Shown here in pieces: positions 14,308 through 23,037 of a DNA stretch of 23,305 bases (position 1 is its first letter; each line of letters starts with the position of its first letter). This DNA comes from Lentisphaeria bacterium. Lineage in GTDB: Bacteria; Verrucomicrobiota; Lentisphaeria; Victivallales; UBA1829. The stretch covers positions 1-23,305 of the forward strand of contig JAFYBD010000076.1 of NCBI GenBank assembly GCA_017540385.1, given 5' to 3'. The notes beneath the pieces are model-generated. The model searched no databases and had not been told where the DNA came from. It worked only from the letters and a program-made list of their open reading frames with translations. A program made the translations under genes and the position numbers.

Positions 14308-16527
14308 TCATTTCAGCGAGGATTTCGGGGCGAGGACGACGGCGCCGAGCCACGGCAGTCTGAGGGTGATGAACTGTTTCTGGCCGTGCCATTCGCCGGG
14401 AGAGGTGAACATCTTCTGTCCGTTCAGGAGGCCGGTCCCGCCGTATTCCTCGCGGTCGGTGTTGAAGACCTCGACCCATTCGCCGGGGAGCGGGACGCCG
14501 ATGTTGAAGTCGTTGCGGACGACCGGGGTGAGGTTGAGGATGACCACGAGCGGGGCCCGGCGTTTTTTGTCCCAGCGGATGAAGGAATAGATGGACTGCG
14601 TGAAGTCGCCCCCGTCGATCCACTGGAACCCGTTCGGTGTGAAGTCGTCCTCCCAGAGCGCGGGGTGCTTGAGGTAGAACCTGTTGAGTTCGGCGACCAT
14701 CCGGTGGATGGAGTCGTGGGCCGGGTATTTGAGGAGCAGCCAGTCGACCGACTGGTTGTTGCAGTTCCACTCGATGACCTGCGCGAATTCGCCGCCCATG
14801 AAAATGAGCTTCTTGCCGGGATGCGTCGCCATCAGGACGTACATCGCGCGCAGGTTCGCGAATTTCTGCACGTAATCGCCCGACATGCGCCCGAAGAGCG
14901 AGAGCTTGCCGTGCACGACCTCGTCGTGGCTGAGCGGCAGGATGAAGTTTTCGGAGAAGGCGTAGCAGATGGAGAACGCGAGCTGGCCGTGATGGTAGCT
15001 GCGGTAGATCGGGTCGAGCTTGAAATAATCCAGCGTGTCGTGCATCCAGCCCATGTTCCACTTGAACGTGAACCCGAGACCGCCGAGGTAGATCGGACGC
15101 GACACGCCCGGCCACGAGGTCGATTCCTCGGCGATCATGGAGATGCCCGGATACAGCTTGTGCGCGAGCTCGTTCAGGTGCCGGATGAAGTCGATCGCCT
15201 CGAGGTTTTCGCATCCACCGTACTGATTCGGGATCCATTCGCCGTCGTTCCGCGAGTAGTTGAGGTAGAGCATGGAGGCCACGGCGTCCACGCGGAGCCC
15301 GTCGGCATGGTACTGGTCGAGCCAGAAAAGCGCGCTGCCGATCAGGAACTGCCGCACCTCGTTGCGACCGAAATTGAAGATATAGGTCCCCCAGTCCTTC
15401 TGCTCGCCTTTGCGGGGGTCGGCGTGCTCGTAGAGCGCCGTGCCGTCGAATCTGCCGAGGGAGAACGTGTCCCTGGGGAAATGCGCCGGGACCCAGTCCA
15501 GGAAAACGCCGATGCCGTGTTCGTGCATGTAGTTCATGAACCACGCGAAATCCTCGGGCGTGCCGTAACGGGCGGTCGGCGCGTAGAACCCGGTCACCTG
15601 GTAGCCCCAGGACTGGTCCAGCGGGTGTTCCATCACCGGGAGCAGTTCGACGTGGGTGTAGCCCATTTTCAGGACATAATCCGCCAGTGCGACCGCGAGC
15701 TCGCGGTAATTGTTGAACGTCTCCTTCACTTCGGGCAGTTTGAGTCCGGGTCCGCCCCAGGTCCCGAGGTGGACCTCGTAAATGTTCATGGGGCTTTCCA
15801 GCGGATTCGTCGCGGCGCGTTTCTTCATCCATGCGTCGTCGGTCCAGCGGAATGGCTCTTTCTCCGGCACGATCCCCGCGTTGTTAGGGCGGAGTTCAGT
15901 GCGTCTGGCGTACGGGTCGAGCTTCAGCACGATGGAATCGTCGCATCCTCTGACCTCGAATTTATACACGTCGCCGGATTTCAGCCCGGGGATGAAGAGT
16001 TCCCATATCCCGGACAATCCCAGCATGCGCATCGGATGCCGACGGCCGTCCCAGCAGTTGAAGTCGCCGACCACGGAAACGCGTTTCGCGTTCGGTGCCC
16101 AGACCGCGAACGACACGCCCTCGACTCCGCCCAGATTCCGCACATGCGCGCCCATTACGTCGAACACGCGATGGTGTTCTCCCTGATTGAAGAGGTAGAT
16201 GTCCATCTCGCCGAGCGTAGGCAGGAAACAGTAGGGGTCCTCCGAGGTGAAAATGCTTTCATCGTACTGTTTTTCTATCTTGTAGGCGAACAGCTCCTTC
16301 TTCTTGTCGAAATAGCAGACGAAAAGTCCGGTATCGTCCAGCTGGCACATCGGGTAGCGTTTCTTCGCCGCGATGACCGAGACCGCCTTCGCCGCGGGGT
16401 CGTACACGCGGACCACGATCCGTCCATTTTCCGCGTGCATGCCCAGAAAATCGTGCGGGCTGCGGCAGCTGCCGTTGAGAATGTCGTTCCAGATCGAGCT
16501 TTCCTGAGCTTCGGACTTCGTTTTCAT
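14308..16527 (-). CDS. glgB: 1,4-alpha-glucan (glycogen) branching enzyme
   Basis: GlgB cuts alpha-1,4 glucan chains and rejoins them as alpha-1,6 branches in glycogen synthesis. The 739-residue product has the full bacterial architecture: an N-terminal CBM48-type region (about 10-230, including VWAPNAKRVSVVGDFNCWDG), a GH13 barrel and a C-terminal beta domain. Catalytic residues are visible: nucleophile Asp414 in DGLRVDAVASM, acid/base Glu467 in MIAEEST, and Asp535 in PLSHDEVVHGK. Their spacing (53 and 68) equals that of E. coli Asp405, Glu458 and Asp526. The start at 16527 has AAGGA eight bases upstream. It lies 25 bases after cdsA, so it is the last gene of gmhA-uppS-cdsA-glgB. No other glycogen gene is present here, and an operon with phospholipid genes is an unusual place. 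Confidence 0.97.
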   Translation of the reverse strand: MKTKSEAQESSIWNDILNGSCRSPHDFLGMHAENGRIVVRVYDPAAKAVSVIAAKKRYPMCQLDDTGLFVCYFDKKKELFAYKIEKQYDESIFTSEDPYCFLPTLGEMDIYLFNQGEHHRVFDVMGAHVRNLGGVEGVSFAVWAPNAKRVSVVGDFNCWDGRRHPMRMLGLSGIWELFIPGLKSGDVYKFEVRGCDDSIVLKLDPYARRTELRPNNAGIVPEKEPFRWTDDAWMKKRAATNPLESPMNIYEVHLGTWGGPGLKLPEVKETFNNYRELAVALADYVLKMGYTHVELLPVMEHPLDQSWGYQVTGFYAPTARYGTPEDFAWFMNYMHEHGIGVFLDWVPAHFPRDTFSLGRFDGTALYEHADPRKGEQKDWGTYIFNFGRNEVRQFLIGSALFWLDQYHADGLRVDAVASMLYLNYSRNDGEWIPNQYGGCENLEAIDFIRHLNELAHKLYPGISMIAEESTSWPGVSRPIYLGGLGFTFKWNMGWMHDTLDYFKLDPIYRSYHHGQLAFSICYAFSENFILPLSHDEVVHGKLSLFGRMSGDYVQKFANLRAMYVLMATHPGKKLIFMGGEFAQVIEWNCNNQSVDWLLLKYPAHDSIHRMVAELNRFYLKHPALWEDDFTPNGFQWIDGGDFTQSIYSFIRWDKKRRAPLVVILNLTPVVRNDFNIGVPLPGEWVEVFNTDREEYGGTGLLNGQKMFTSPGEWHGQKQFITLRLPWLGAVVLAPKSSLK

Positions 16528-16552
16528 GCGGAGAATCCTTTTGGGAGGCGTG

Positions 16553-17443
16553 TTACCGGGCGTTGAAGAAGAACAGGATGAGGTAGAATACGAAAGAATT
16601 GACGATCAGACTGTCGACAAGGTCGAAAAGTCCTCCAATCCCAGGCAGAAAATGCCCGGAATCCTTCACCTGGCATGTGCGTTTCAAACTGGACTCCGCG
16701 AGGTCGCCGAGCATGCCGCCGAAGAACATCAGCACGCCGATCACAGCCATGCGCCAGTAGCCGAATCCGTCCCACCACTCCGCGCCGTTCCGACCGCCGG
16801 AGAAGATGGCGTAGATACCCACGCTGACCCCGATCGAGAAGGCCAGGCCGCCGAAGAGTCCTTCCCACGATTTCGCGGGACTGATGGCCGGCACGAGCTT
16901 GTGGTTCTTCCCATGCGAGATCGCGTTGCACAGCGATCCGGTCAGATATGCGCCGATGTCCCCGCTCTTCGTGCCGAGGATGAAGAGCAGGAATGTCGCC
17001 GGGATGTTTCCGGCCCCATTGTAGGTATAGTATATGCCGGAGATCAGCTTCAGCGCGGTCGAGAAGAGGAAGAACACCGCCGCAGAGTTCAGGACGGCCC
17101 GGAGTGCATCCGGGTTTTTGTTGCTGGCCAGCACGACCATCCAGAACATGAAGGCGAATATGACCACGTCGAACGAGACGCCCGGCCAGAACGGCATATA
17201 ACGTTTCTGTGCCAGCGGGAACAGCACAACGGCCACGAGCGCCAGGGAAACGAACCATTTGAGGCCGCCGAACCTCTTCGGACCGTTGAGCATGTCGCAA
17301 CATTCCCAGGCCGCGCCGAATCCGAGGAGCGAGCACAGGACCGTGAAGAACCAGGCGCGGTATTCGTACGACAGGAAGACCGAGCCCGCCAGAAGCGAAA
17401 GCAGGATGACGGTGCTGAACGTGCGTTTCAAAAGCGTGGACAT
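16553..17443 (-). CDS. cdsA: Phosphatidate cytidylyltransferase (CDP-diacylglycerol synthase)
   Basis: CdsA makes CDP-diacylglycerol from phosphatidic acid and CTP in the cytoplasmic membrane, the precursor of all phospholipids. The 296-residue protein is strongly hydrophobic with several membrane spans, has KSGDIGAYLTGS at 159-170 and ISPAKSWEG at 187-195. The C-terminal family signature (251-277) reads SSLKRTCQVKDSGHFLPG then IGGLFDLVD. The usual His of GHGG is Ile269 and the usual Arg of DRxD is Leu275, while Lys254, Arg255, Lys260, Asp261, Asp274 and Asp277 are kept. The start at 17443 has GGAGG ten bases upstream, located inside the end of uppS, with only 3 bases between the genes. The uppS-cdsA order is common in bacteria. 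Confidence 0.94.
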   Translation of the reverse strand: MSTLLKRTFSTVILLSLLAGSVFLSYEYRAWFFTVLCSLLGFGAAWECCDMLNGPKRFGGLKWFVSLALVAVVLFPLAQKRYMPFWPGVSFDVVIFAFMFWMVVLASNKNPDALRAVLNSAAVFFLFSTALKLISGIYYTYNGAGNIPATFLLFILGTKSGDIGAYLTGSLCNAISHGKNHKLVPAISPAKSWEGLFGGLAFSIGVSVGIYAIFSGGRNGAEWWDGFGYWRMAVIGVLMFFGGMLGDLAESSLKRTCQVKDSGHFLPGIGGLFDLVDSLIVNSFVFYLILFFFNAR

Positions 17444-17446
17444 GAT

Positions 17447-18157
17447 CTATCTGCCTCCAAATCTGCGCTTGCGGCCGTAAAACGCCTGAACGGCCAGGTC
17501 GAATTCGTTGATGTCGAAGTCAGGCCACAACGTCTTCGTGAAGTAAAACTCGCTGTAGGATATCTGCCACAGCAGGAAGTTGCTGATGCGTTCCTCGCCG
17601 CTGGTCCGGATCAGCAGGTCGGGGTCGGGAATATCGGGATTGTACAGGTGGTCCGCCACGGTCTGTTCCGTGATGTCATCCACCGCGAGCGTACCATTTT
17701 TCACTTCGGCCGCAATGGATTTCACGGCGTCGGTGATCTCGCGGCGCGAACCGTAGTTCAGGGCGAGGATGAACGTGCGGGTAAACGATTTCGCGGTTTC
17801 GCGTTTGACTTTCTCCAATCTCACCCGGCACGCTTCCGGCAGAGCGGTAATATCGCCGGCAGTGAGGAGACGCACTTTTTCCCTGAGCAGGACCTCTAGA
17901 TTGTCGTCGAGGAATTTCGCGAGGATGTTCATCAGGGCGTCCACCTCGTCCTTGGACCGCTTCCAGTTCTCCGTGCTGAACGCATACAGCGTGACGTAGC
18001 GGATCGACTCGTAACGCGAGATATAGTTCATGAAGTCGACCACACGGTTTGCTCCGGCCAGATGGCCTTCGCGGCGTTCGACCCCGTGCTGTTTGGCCCA
18101 GCGTCCGTTGCCGTCCAGTATGACGGCGACGTGTTTGAGTTCATTCTCCTGCGCCAT
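17447..18157 (-). CDS. uppS: Undecaprenyl diphosphate synthase (cis-prenyltransferase)
   Basis: UppS extends farnesyl diphosphate with eight isopentenyl units to give the C55 lipid carrier used for peptidoglycan and LPS O-antigen. The 236-residue length is typical. The protein starts with VAVILDGNGRWAK (catalytic Asp15), then GHLAGANRV (His32), TLYAFSTENWKRS, and the substrate-binding end motif RTSGEERISNFLLWQ followed by SEFYF and LWPDF. The start at 18157 has GAGGAG seven bases upstream, within the end of gmhA: the genes overlap by 17 bases, indicating translational coupling. Confidence 0.96.
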   Translation of the reverse strand: MAQENELKHVAVILDGNGRWAKQHGVERREGHLAGANRVVDFMNYISRYESIRYVTLYAFSTENWKRSKDEVDALMNILAKFLDDNLEVLLREKVRLLTAGDITALPEACRVRLEKVKRETAKSFTRTFILALNYGSRREITDAVKSIAAEVKNGTLAVDDITEQTVADHLYNPDIPDPDLLIRTSGEERISNFLLWQISYSEFYFTKTLWPDFDINEFDLAVQAFYGRKRRFGGR

Positions 18158-18797
18158 AGAATCTCTCCTCGAGCATCATGGCCAGCGTGTGATAGATCGG
18201 AAGATGGTATTCCTGAACGCGCCACGCTTCACGGGCGGGAACGTCCAGTATGAAATCCGCGTATTTTCTGCACAGCCCCTCTTCGTTGTTACCGGTCATG
18301 AGGTAGGTGGAGATCCCCAGCACGCGCGCCACCTTGAAGAGGTTCAGGATGTTCTTCGCATTGCCGGACGTCGTGAAGCCGAGCACCGCATCGCCGGGCG
18401 TGCCGAAGATATACAGCTGCTGAGCATAGGTCATGAGCGGATCGACGTCGTTGGTGTACGCCGAAGCGAGCGAAGGATGGCCATTCAGCGAGATGGCGCG
18501 GAATCCGCGCTGGATGCGGTCCGCGTAGTGTTCCCCGGGATAAGCCGCTTCCAGAGCGTCGGCAAGTTCGGCCGGTACCTTCCTGCGACTCAGGAACCCC
18601 TTTCCGAGCTCGGCAATAAAATGCTCTGCGTCTGAACAACTTCCACCATTTCCACAAAGAAATAACGTTTTGTTCTTGAAAAATACGGTTTCAAGGTTAA
18701 AATATAAGGTATGGATTTTTTCCTCCATGCCCCGGAGATCGGGACACCGCCGGAAAAGGTCGTCCATGTGCTTCTTGACATTGTTGTTCATATCCAT
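18141..18797 (-). CDS. gmhA: Phosphoheptose isomerase family protein (SIS domain)
   Basis: GmhA converts sedoheptulose 7-phosphate to heptose 7-phosphate, the first step to the ADP-heptose of the LPS core. The 218-residue product has the single SIS domain with the GmhA pattern: LFLCGNGGSCSDAEHFIAE, RAISLNGHPSLASAYTND, a phosphate-binding FTTSGNAKN loop, and the C-terminal QEYHLPIYHTLAMMLEE helix with conserved Gln and His residues. A longer frame begins at 18827; I chose ATG 18797 because AGGTGA lies just upstream, and ATG 18791 is another option. First gene of the operon. A WaaP-like kinase in the same window fits a heptose-containing core. DiaA-type SIS proteins are similar, so isomerase activity is likely but not certain. 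Confidence 0.87.
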   Translation of the reverse strand: MDMNNNVKKHMDDLFRRCPDLRGMEEKIHTLYFNLETVFFKNKTLFLCGNGGSCSDAEHFIAELGKGFLSRRKVPAELADALEAAYPGEHYADRIQRGFRAISLNGHPSLASAYTNDVDPLMTYAQQLYIFGTPGDAVLGFTTSGNAKNILNLFKVARVLGISTYLMTGNNEEGLCRKYADFILDVPAREAWRVQEYHLPIYHTLAMMLEERFYGAGE

Positions 18798-18841
18798 GTT
18801 CGTCACCTGCCAATAGGGTTGAATCAAATATCCATACTGTT

Positions 18842-18870
18842 AATAGAACACCGTTTTCGTACAAAGTCAA
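18842..18870 (-). promoter_or_regulatory. Probable promoter of gmhA-uppS-cdsA-glgB
   Basis: On the minus strand TTGACT (18865-18870), exactly 17 bases, TCTATT (18842-18847). The -10 is a moderate match. It lies about 45 bases upstream of the gmhA start. A second TTGACA lies 16 bases further upstream without a good -10. Confidence 0.48.
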
Positions 18871-19054
18871 ACCAGTTTGTCAACAAGTTCGAAAAAAAGT
18901 GTTTGAAGCGGGAAAGGACGGTTGTTGACACTGTCGACATCCCCTACTCCTAATACAAAATCCAAATCTCGATTCTTTTTTCTTTAGAAACCAGTTCAAT
19001 AACTCAAAACGGAAGCCCGAATCGCTCCCGTTCCAGATCGGAGGTCTGCCCCAA

Positions 19055-20152
19055 ATGAAAATCAAGATCGCAAAAGACACCATGCTGAAAGCCCTGCAAA
19101 GGGTCAGCAATATCGTGAACAACCGCAACACGCTCCCCGTGCTTTCCAATATTCTCTTTGAAGCCGCCGACGGCAAGCTCAAACTCACAGGCACCGATCT
19201 CGAAATCCGCATGGAGACCGAGGTCGACGCCGAGGTCATCGAAGCAGGCGAGACCACGCTTCCGGCAAAGAAGATGCTCACGCTCGTCTCCAAGTTCCGC
19301 GGCGAGTTCATCGAGATCGAGAGCGGGGACAATTTCCACTCGAACATCAAATGCGGTACGGCTTCGATCATGCTCCTCGGCCTCAATCCCGCCGATTATC
19401 CGAAGAAGGACAAAGTCGAATTCGTGCGTTCCTTCTCCATGAAACAGGCCGACATGGCCGTCATCATCGAGCGCATCTCCTACGCAGCCAGCCTCGAAGA
19501 CTCCAGAAAAGTCCTGCAGGGCATCCTCTTCTCCGTCCGCGACAACAAGTTCACCGCGGTTGCCACAGACGGCAAACGCCTTGCGCTCTGCGAAAAAGTC
19601 TTCGAGGAGCTGCCCGAGGGTTCCGAGGGCGACATCATCGTGACGCAGAAAGCCGCTGTCGAGCTCAAACGCCTCCTCGAAAAGGAAGGCGATGTCGAAA
19701 TCCGCATTGCCGAAAATCAGGTCGTGTTCCAGGTCGGCGCATCGGTCATCACCTCCAAGCTCATCGAAGGCAACTATCCGAACTACCGCCAGGTCATTCC
19801 GCCCTCGTTCAAGCAGACTGTCTCCGTCTCCTGCGAGAGCGTGATCTATGCGCTCGAACTCATCTGCGTGACCCTCGCGGAAAGCGGTTCTCCGAAAGTC
19901 TTCCTCACGTTCAAAAAGGACAATCTGCTCTTCGAAACGAACAGCAACATCGGCGAAGGCCGCGAGAGTGTGCCGATCCAGTACGACGGCGAGGAGATGT
20001 CCGCTTCGTTCAACTCGAACTACTTCCTCGATCCCTTCAAACATATTCAGGCCGACAACGTCTTCATCAAGGTCAACGACGTGATGAGCCCGATCGCCAT
20101 CGAGAGCGGCGACGGTTTCCTCTATGTCATCATGCCGATGAGGAACAAATAA
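19055..20152 (+). CDS. dnaN: DNA polymerase III sliding clamp (beta subunit)
   Basis: The clamp is a ring-shaped dimer that holds DNA polymerase III on DNA. At 365 residues it has the family length with three repeated clamp domains (about 1-120, 121-245, 246-365). Recognisable pieces are NTLPVLSNILFEA, LTGTDLEIRMETEV, FTAVATDGKRLALCE, IEGNYPNYRQVIP and the near-invariant C-terminal end YVIMPMR, which forms part of the pocket binding clamp-interacting peptides. The start at 19055 has GGAGG ten bases upstream. The usual neighbour dnaA is not upstream: gmhA diverges there after a 257-base AT-rich gap. recF follows after 130 bases. Confidence 0.97.
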   Translation: MKIKIAKDTMLKALQRVSNIVNNRNTLPVLSNILFEAADGKLKLTGTDLEIRMETEVDAEVIEAGETTLPAKKMLTLVSKFRGEFIEIESGDNFHSNIKCGTASIMLLGLNPADYPKKDKVEFVRSFSMKQADMAVIIERISYAASLEDSRKVLQGILFSVRDNKFTAVATDGKRLALCEKVFEELPEGSEGDIIVTQKAAVELKRLLEKEGDVEIRIAENQVVFQVGASVITSKLIEGNYPNYRQVIPPSFKQTVSVSCESVIYALELICVTLAESGSPKVFLTFKKDNLLFETNSNIGEGRESVPIQYDGEEMSASFNSNYFLDPFKHIQADNVFIKVNDVMSPIAIESGDGFLYVIMPMRNK

Positions 20153-20282
20153 CGGACAACAACGTCTGAAGTGCGATCAGTCATGATGTGAGGCGTTCCG
20201 CCGTGAGCTCGACATAGTCGGGTTCCGGCGTGAATGTCTACATATTTATGTTTGCTAAGAAAGCTTTGTTTCGCTTCATTTT

Positions 20283-21353
20283 ATGGTCAATTCGCTCGTT
20301 CTGCAGAATTTCCGGCTCTTCGAATCGGTTTCGCTCCGGTTCGAAGCTCCGTCGGTTTTTCTCTGCGGATCGAACGGCCAGGGAAAGACCAGCCTGCTGG
20401 AAGCTTTGTTTTATCTGGCCAATCTGAGGTCGTTTCGAACTTCGCGCACCTCGGAAATGGTACGACTTCATTGTCCATTCGCAATACTCGGTGCTTCCGT
20501 ATCGTTCCGCGACTGGTCGCGTCAGCTCGGGATTGAGCTCGGCGAAACCCGAAAACTCGCCATTGACGGCAAACATGTTTCGAAGGCCAGCGAGTTCGCC
20601 GGAGCATTTCATACGGTCACGTTTCTGCCGGACGATCCCGAGATCATCACGGGACGTTCCCAGGTCAGGCGGAAATTTCTCGACATGTTCATTTCTATGC
20701 TCGACCGAGGATATTTCACGGCGCTTCAGACGTACTACAACGGGGTCAAAAACCGGAATTGTCTGCTCAGGATGAAGGAAGCGAACGACGACGTCATCAG
20801 ATCTTATCATCCGTCGCTGGCGAAATACGGTTCCGAGATCATTCGGGCACGCGAACTGCATCTGCGGATCCTGTCCGATTTCATGCGAAACGCATTGTCC
20901 GAACTGAAGCCGGAACTGGCCGACATGCAGCTGAAAATGAAGACGATCCACGAGCTCGCTGATCCGAAAATCTTCGAGGAAAAACTTGATCGGAATCTGA
21001 ATAAAGACAGATTGAACGGATATACGACAACTGGTCCTCATCTCGACGATTTCGATTTCAACTGCGACGGAAAATCACTGAAACTTTACGGATCGCGCGG
21101 ACAGTGCCGCGCCGTGTCGTTCGCGCTGAAGGAAGCGGAATTCGATATTGTTAAAAATTATTCCATGTCAAAGGATAATACCGTCGTCATCGTCGATGAC
21201 GCAACAGGAGATTTAGATAAAAAAACGCAGGAAGCGTTCTATCATAAAATTTCTTCCGCGAAACAGATATTCTGTTCGTTCACGGAAATTCCCGACAATC
21301 CCCTCACGCAGGGTTCCCAAATCATCAATGTCACGGCCGGACGCGCCGTCTGA
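20283..21353 (+). CDS. recF: DNA replication and repair ATPase RecF
   Basis: RecF is an SMC-like ATPase that, with RecO and RecR, loads RecA at single-strand gaps. The 356-residue protein has Walker A GSNGQGKT at 29-36 directly after the first strands (LVLQNFRLFESVSLRF), the RecF-typical FLPDDPEIITGRSQVRRKFLD, the ABC signature GSRGQCRAVSFALKEAE, and Walker B VVIVDDATGDLDKKTQEAF, where the family more often has LDDVFSELD. The start at 20283 is the only ATG available after an in-frame stop 24 bases earlier, and it has no Shine-Dalgarno sequence, so expression may be low. The gene is somewhat less GC-rich than dnaN. The order dnaN-recF is ancestral in bacteria. Confidence 0.93.
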   Translation: MVNSLVLQNFRLFESVSLRFEAPSVFLCGSNGQGKTSLLEALFYLANLRSFRTSRTSEMVRLHCPFAILGASVSFRDWSRQLGIELGETRKLAIDGKHVSKASEFAGAFHTVTFLPDDPEIITGRSQVRRKFLDMFISMLDRGYFTALQTYYNGVKNRNCLLRMKEANDDVIRSYHPSLAKYGSEIIRARELHLRILSDFMRNALSELKPELADMQLKMKTIHELADPKIFEEKLDRNLNKDRLNGYTTTGPHLDDFDFNCDGKSLKLYGSRGQCRAVSFALKEAEFDIVKNYSMSKDNTVVIVDDATGDLDKKTQEAFYHKISSAKQIFCSFTEIPDNPLTQGSQIINVTAGRAV

Positions 21354-21370
21354 CAGGAGAAAAACTCACT

Positions 21371-22621
21371 ATGCCTTACAATTCCATAATCTGCCGGTAC
21401 AACGAAATCGCGACCAAGGGCAACAACCGCAGTATGTTTGAAAATGCGTTGATACGCAATATGAAGCGTATGACGAAAGAGCGTGTCTCCGGGCTGAATT
21501 TTGTCAAAACAAGAGGCCGTATTTTCATTCATAAAAATGAATTTGCGGATTTTTCGGAGGAAGAAGAGGCTTATCTGAAGGAAAGGCTTCAGGACTGCTT
21601 CGGGCTGGATTCATTTTCGTTCTGTATTGAGGGAGAGCGGACTCTGGAAGCCGTTCTGGATCATATCAGAAACACCGTAAAACCGCTGTTTGAACAGTAT
21701 ATCAATCTCGGCCGTCCGGTGAAATTCCGCACCCGGGCGAGACGCTCCGACAAGAGTTTTCCATTGCGTTCCAAAGAGATCGAGATAGAAGTCGCCACGA
21801 TGATCGAGGAGATGTACGGAGAAAACAAGGTCCAGGTCGATTTGATGAATCCCGACATTTCCATCGGCGTCGAAATCCGCGAAAAGAATTCCACGATATT
21901 CCTGGAAACCGTCAAAGCACGCGGAGGACTCCCGGTCGGTTCCAATTCCCCGCTCCTCGGGATGCTTTCCGGCGGGATCGACTCTCCTGTCGCCTGCACG
22001 ATGGCCATGAAACGCGGCTGCCGGATGGACTTCCTCACGTTCCACAGTTATCCCTATACGCCGCTTGAATCCGTCCAGAAAGTCTGGCGTATCGCGAAGA
22101 TCATCAACAGGTTCCAGCCGCACGGCGTACTCTATGCCTGCAATCTTTCCGAAGTTCAGAAACTGATTCGGGACAACTGCGATCCGAAATTCCGCACTGT
22201 CCTGTACCGCAGGATGATGATGCGGATCGCCTCCAAACTCTGCAAAAAATGTCACCTCTACGGAATCGTGACCGGCGAGGCGATCGGTCAGGTGGCCAGT
22301 CAGACGGTCGTCAATATGTCCGTCATCGACCGCGCCGTGCCCGATCTGATCGTGCGTCCGTTGTGTGGAATGGATAAACTCGAGACGATCGCCCGCGCCG
22401 AAGACATCGGCACATTCCCGATTTCAATAGAGCCTATGGCCGACAGCTGCACGGTGTTTGCTCCGCCGTCTCCGGTCATCCATGCCAAACTCCATTTTAT
22501 CGAATTCGAGGAATCGAAAATTCCGAATATGGAAGAGGCTGTCCAGAAGGCGTTCGACGAAATCAAACTCGTCACGGATGACGGATTGACCGATATTCCG
22601 TCACACGAGACAGATGATTGA
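21371..22621 (+). CDS. thiI: tRNA 4-thiouridine synthetase ThiI (without rhodanese domain)
   Basis: ThiI adenylates and thiolates uridine 8 of tRNA, and in some species feeds sulfur into thiamin thiazole. The 416-residue protein has the N-terminal ferredoxin-like and THUMP region (about 1-175), then the PP-loop ATP pyrophosphatase motif SGGIDSP at 200-206, and the tRNA/ATP-binding stretch TGEAIGQVASQT at about 301-312. EPMADSC ends in Cys360 at the position of the E. coli catalytic Cys344. The C-terminal rhodanese domain of the enterobacterial protein is absent, as in Bacillus, so sulfur must come directly from a cysteine desulfurase not seen here. AGGAG lies 11 bases upstream of ATG 21371, right after the recF stop, so it is co-transcribed with recF. 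Confidence 0.96.
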   Translation: MPYNSIICRYNEIATKGNNRSMFENALIRNMKRMTKERVSGLNFVKTRGRIFIHKNEFADFSEEEEAYLKERLQDCFGLDSFSFCIEGERTLEAVLDHIRNTVKPLFEQYINLGRPVKFRTRARRSDKSFPLRSKEIEIEVATMIEEMYGENKVQVDLMNPDISIGVEIREKNSTIFLETVKARGGLPVGSNSPLLGMLSGGIDSPVACTMAMKRGCRMDFLTFHSYPYTPLESVQKVWRIAKIINRFQPHGVLYACNLSEVQKLIRDNCDPKFRTVLYRRMMMRIASKLCKKCHLYGIVTGEAIGQVASQTVVNMSVIDRAVPDLIVRPLCGMDKLETIARAEDIGTFPISIEPMADSCTVFAPPSPVIHAKLHFIEFEESKIPNMEEAVQKAFDEIKLVTDDGLTDIPSHETDD

Positions 22622-22641
22622 TATTCAGTAGATTGACAAAA

Positions 22642-22671
22642 TGACGGACGGAAATGACGGTCTGTCCGTCA
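22642..22671. repeat. Inverted repeat 1 with TGACGG motif
   Basis: TGACGGAC (22642-22649) and GTCCGTCA (22664-22671) form a perfect eight-pair stem around a 14-base loop that itself carries a further TGACGG. It begins 20 bases after the thiI stop. No T-run follows. Confidence 0.6.
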
Positions 22672-22706
22672 AATGACAATCCATTGAAAATCAAAATAGT
22701 ATCGAA

Positions 22707-22731
22707 ATGACCGTCATGTTTTGACGGTTAT
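22707..22731 (+). terminator. Inverted repeat 2 with TGACGG motif, possible terminator of recF-thiI
   Basis: ATGACCGTCA (22707-22716) pairs with TGACGGTTAT (22722-22731) around the loop TGTTT: 10 pairs with one G-T. There is no immediate T-run; TTTTT comes 13 bases later. It is also a candidate protein-binding dyad. Confidence 0.4.
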
Positions 22732-23011
22732 CTCGGCAAATCGTTTTTATTCAACAATATTTCTCATATTTCCTTTTGTCTTTAAATCCTGTTCATTCGT
22801 GAATCAGAACAAATAATAAAACAATCTATAATTTCCTTCCAGTCTTATTTTTATGTCGCGGTATTCCGGCATGGACATAATTCCAAAACCGCCAAACATT
22901 CCATTTCATCAGCTTTGTTTTTCAAAACTACATCTATTTCAAAACATAAGTTATATTGATTTCATCTTTTTCAAATCATTGCTTCATCAACTTTTCTTTG
23001 ATACAACATTA

Positions 23012-23037
23012 CAAAACGACATGATTCTGTCGTTTTG
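23012..23037. terminator. Bidirectional terminator-like hairpin
   Basis: CAAAACGACA (23012-23021) and TGTCGTTTTG (23028-23037) form a perfect ten-pair stem with loop TGATTC. The GC-containing core CGACA/TGTCG is followed by TTTT on both strands, the usual form of a terminator that works both ways. Confidence 0.6.

Noticed and set aside
14251..16566. 771-codon plus-strand frame opposite glgB
   Set aside because: It is the mirror of a gene whose catalytic residues are all identified; no motif or ribosome binding site of its own.
18640..18655. DnaA-box-like TTTCCACA
   Set aside because: Single imperfect match inside the gmhA coding region; no cluster of boxes, so no origin is claimed.
18925..18956. 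Promoter for dnaN: TTGACA with TAATAC
   Set aside because: The spacer would be 20 bases; at the normal 17 the -10 would read TCCTAA. Not good enough to call.
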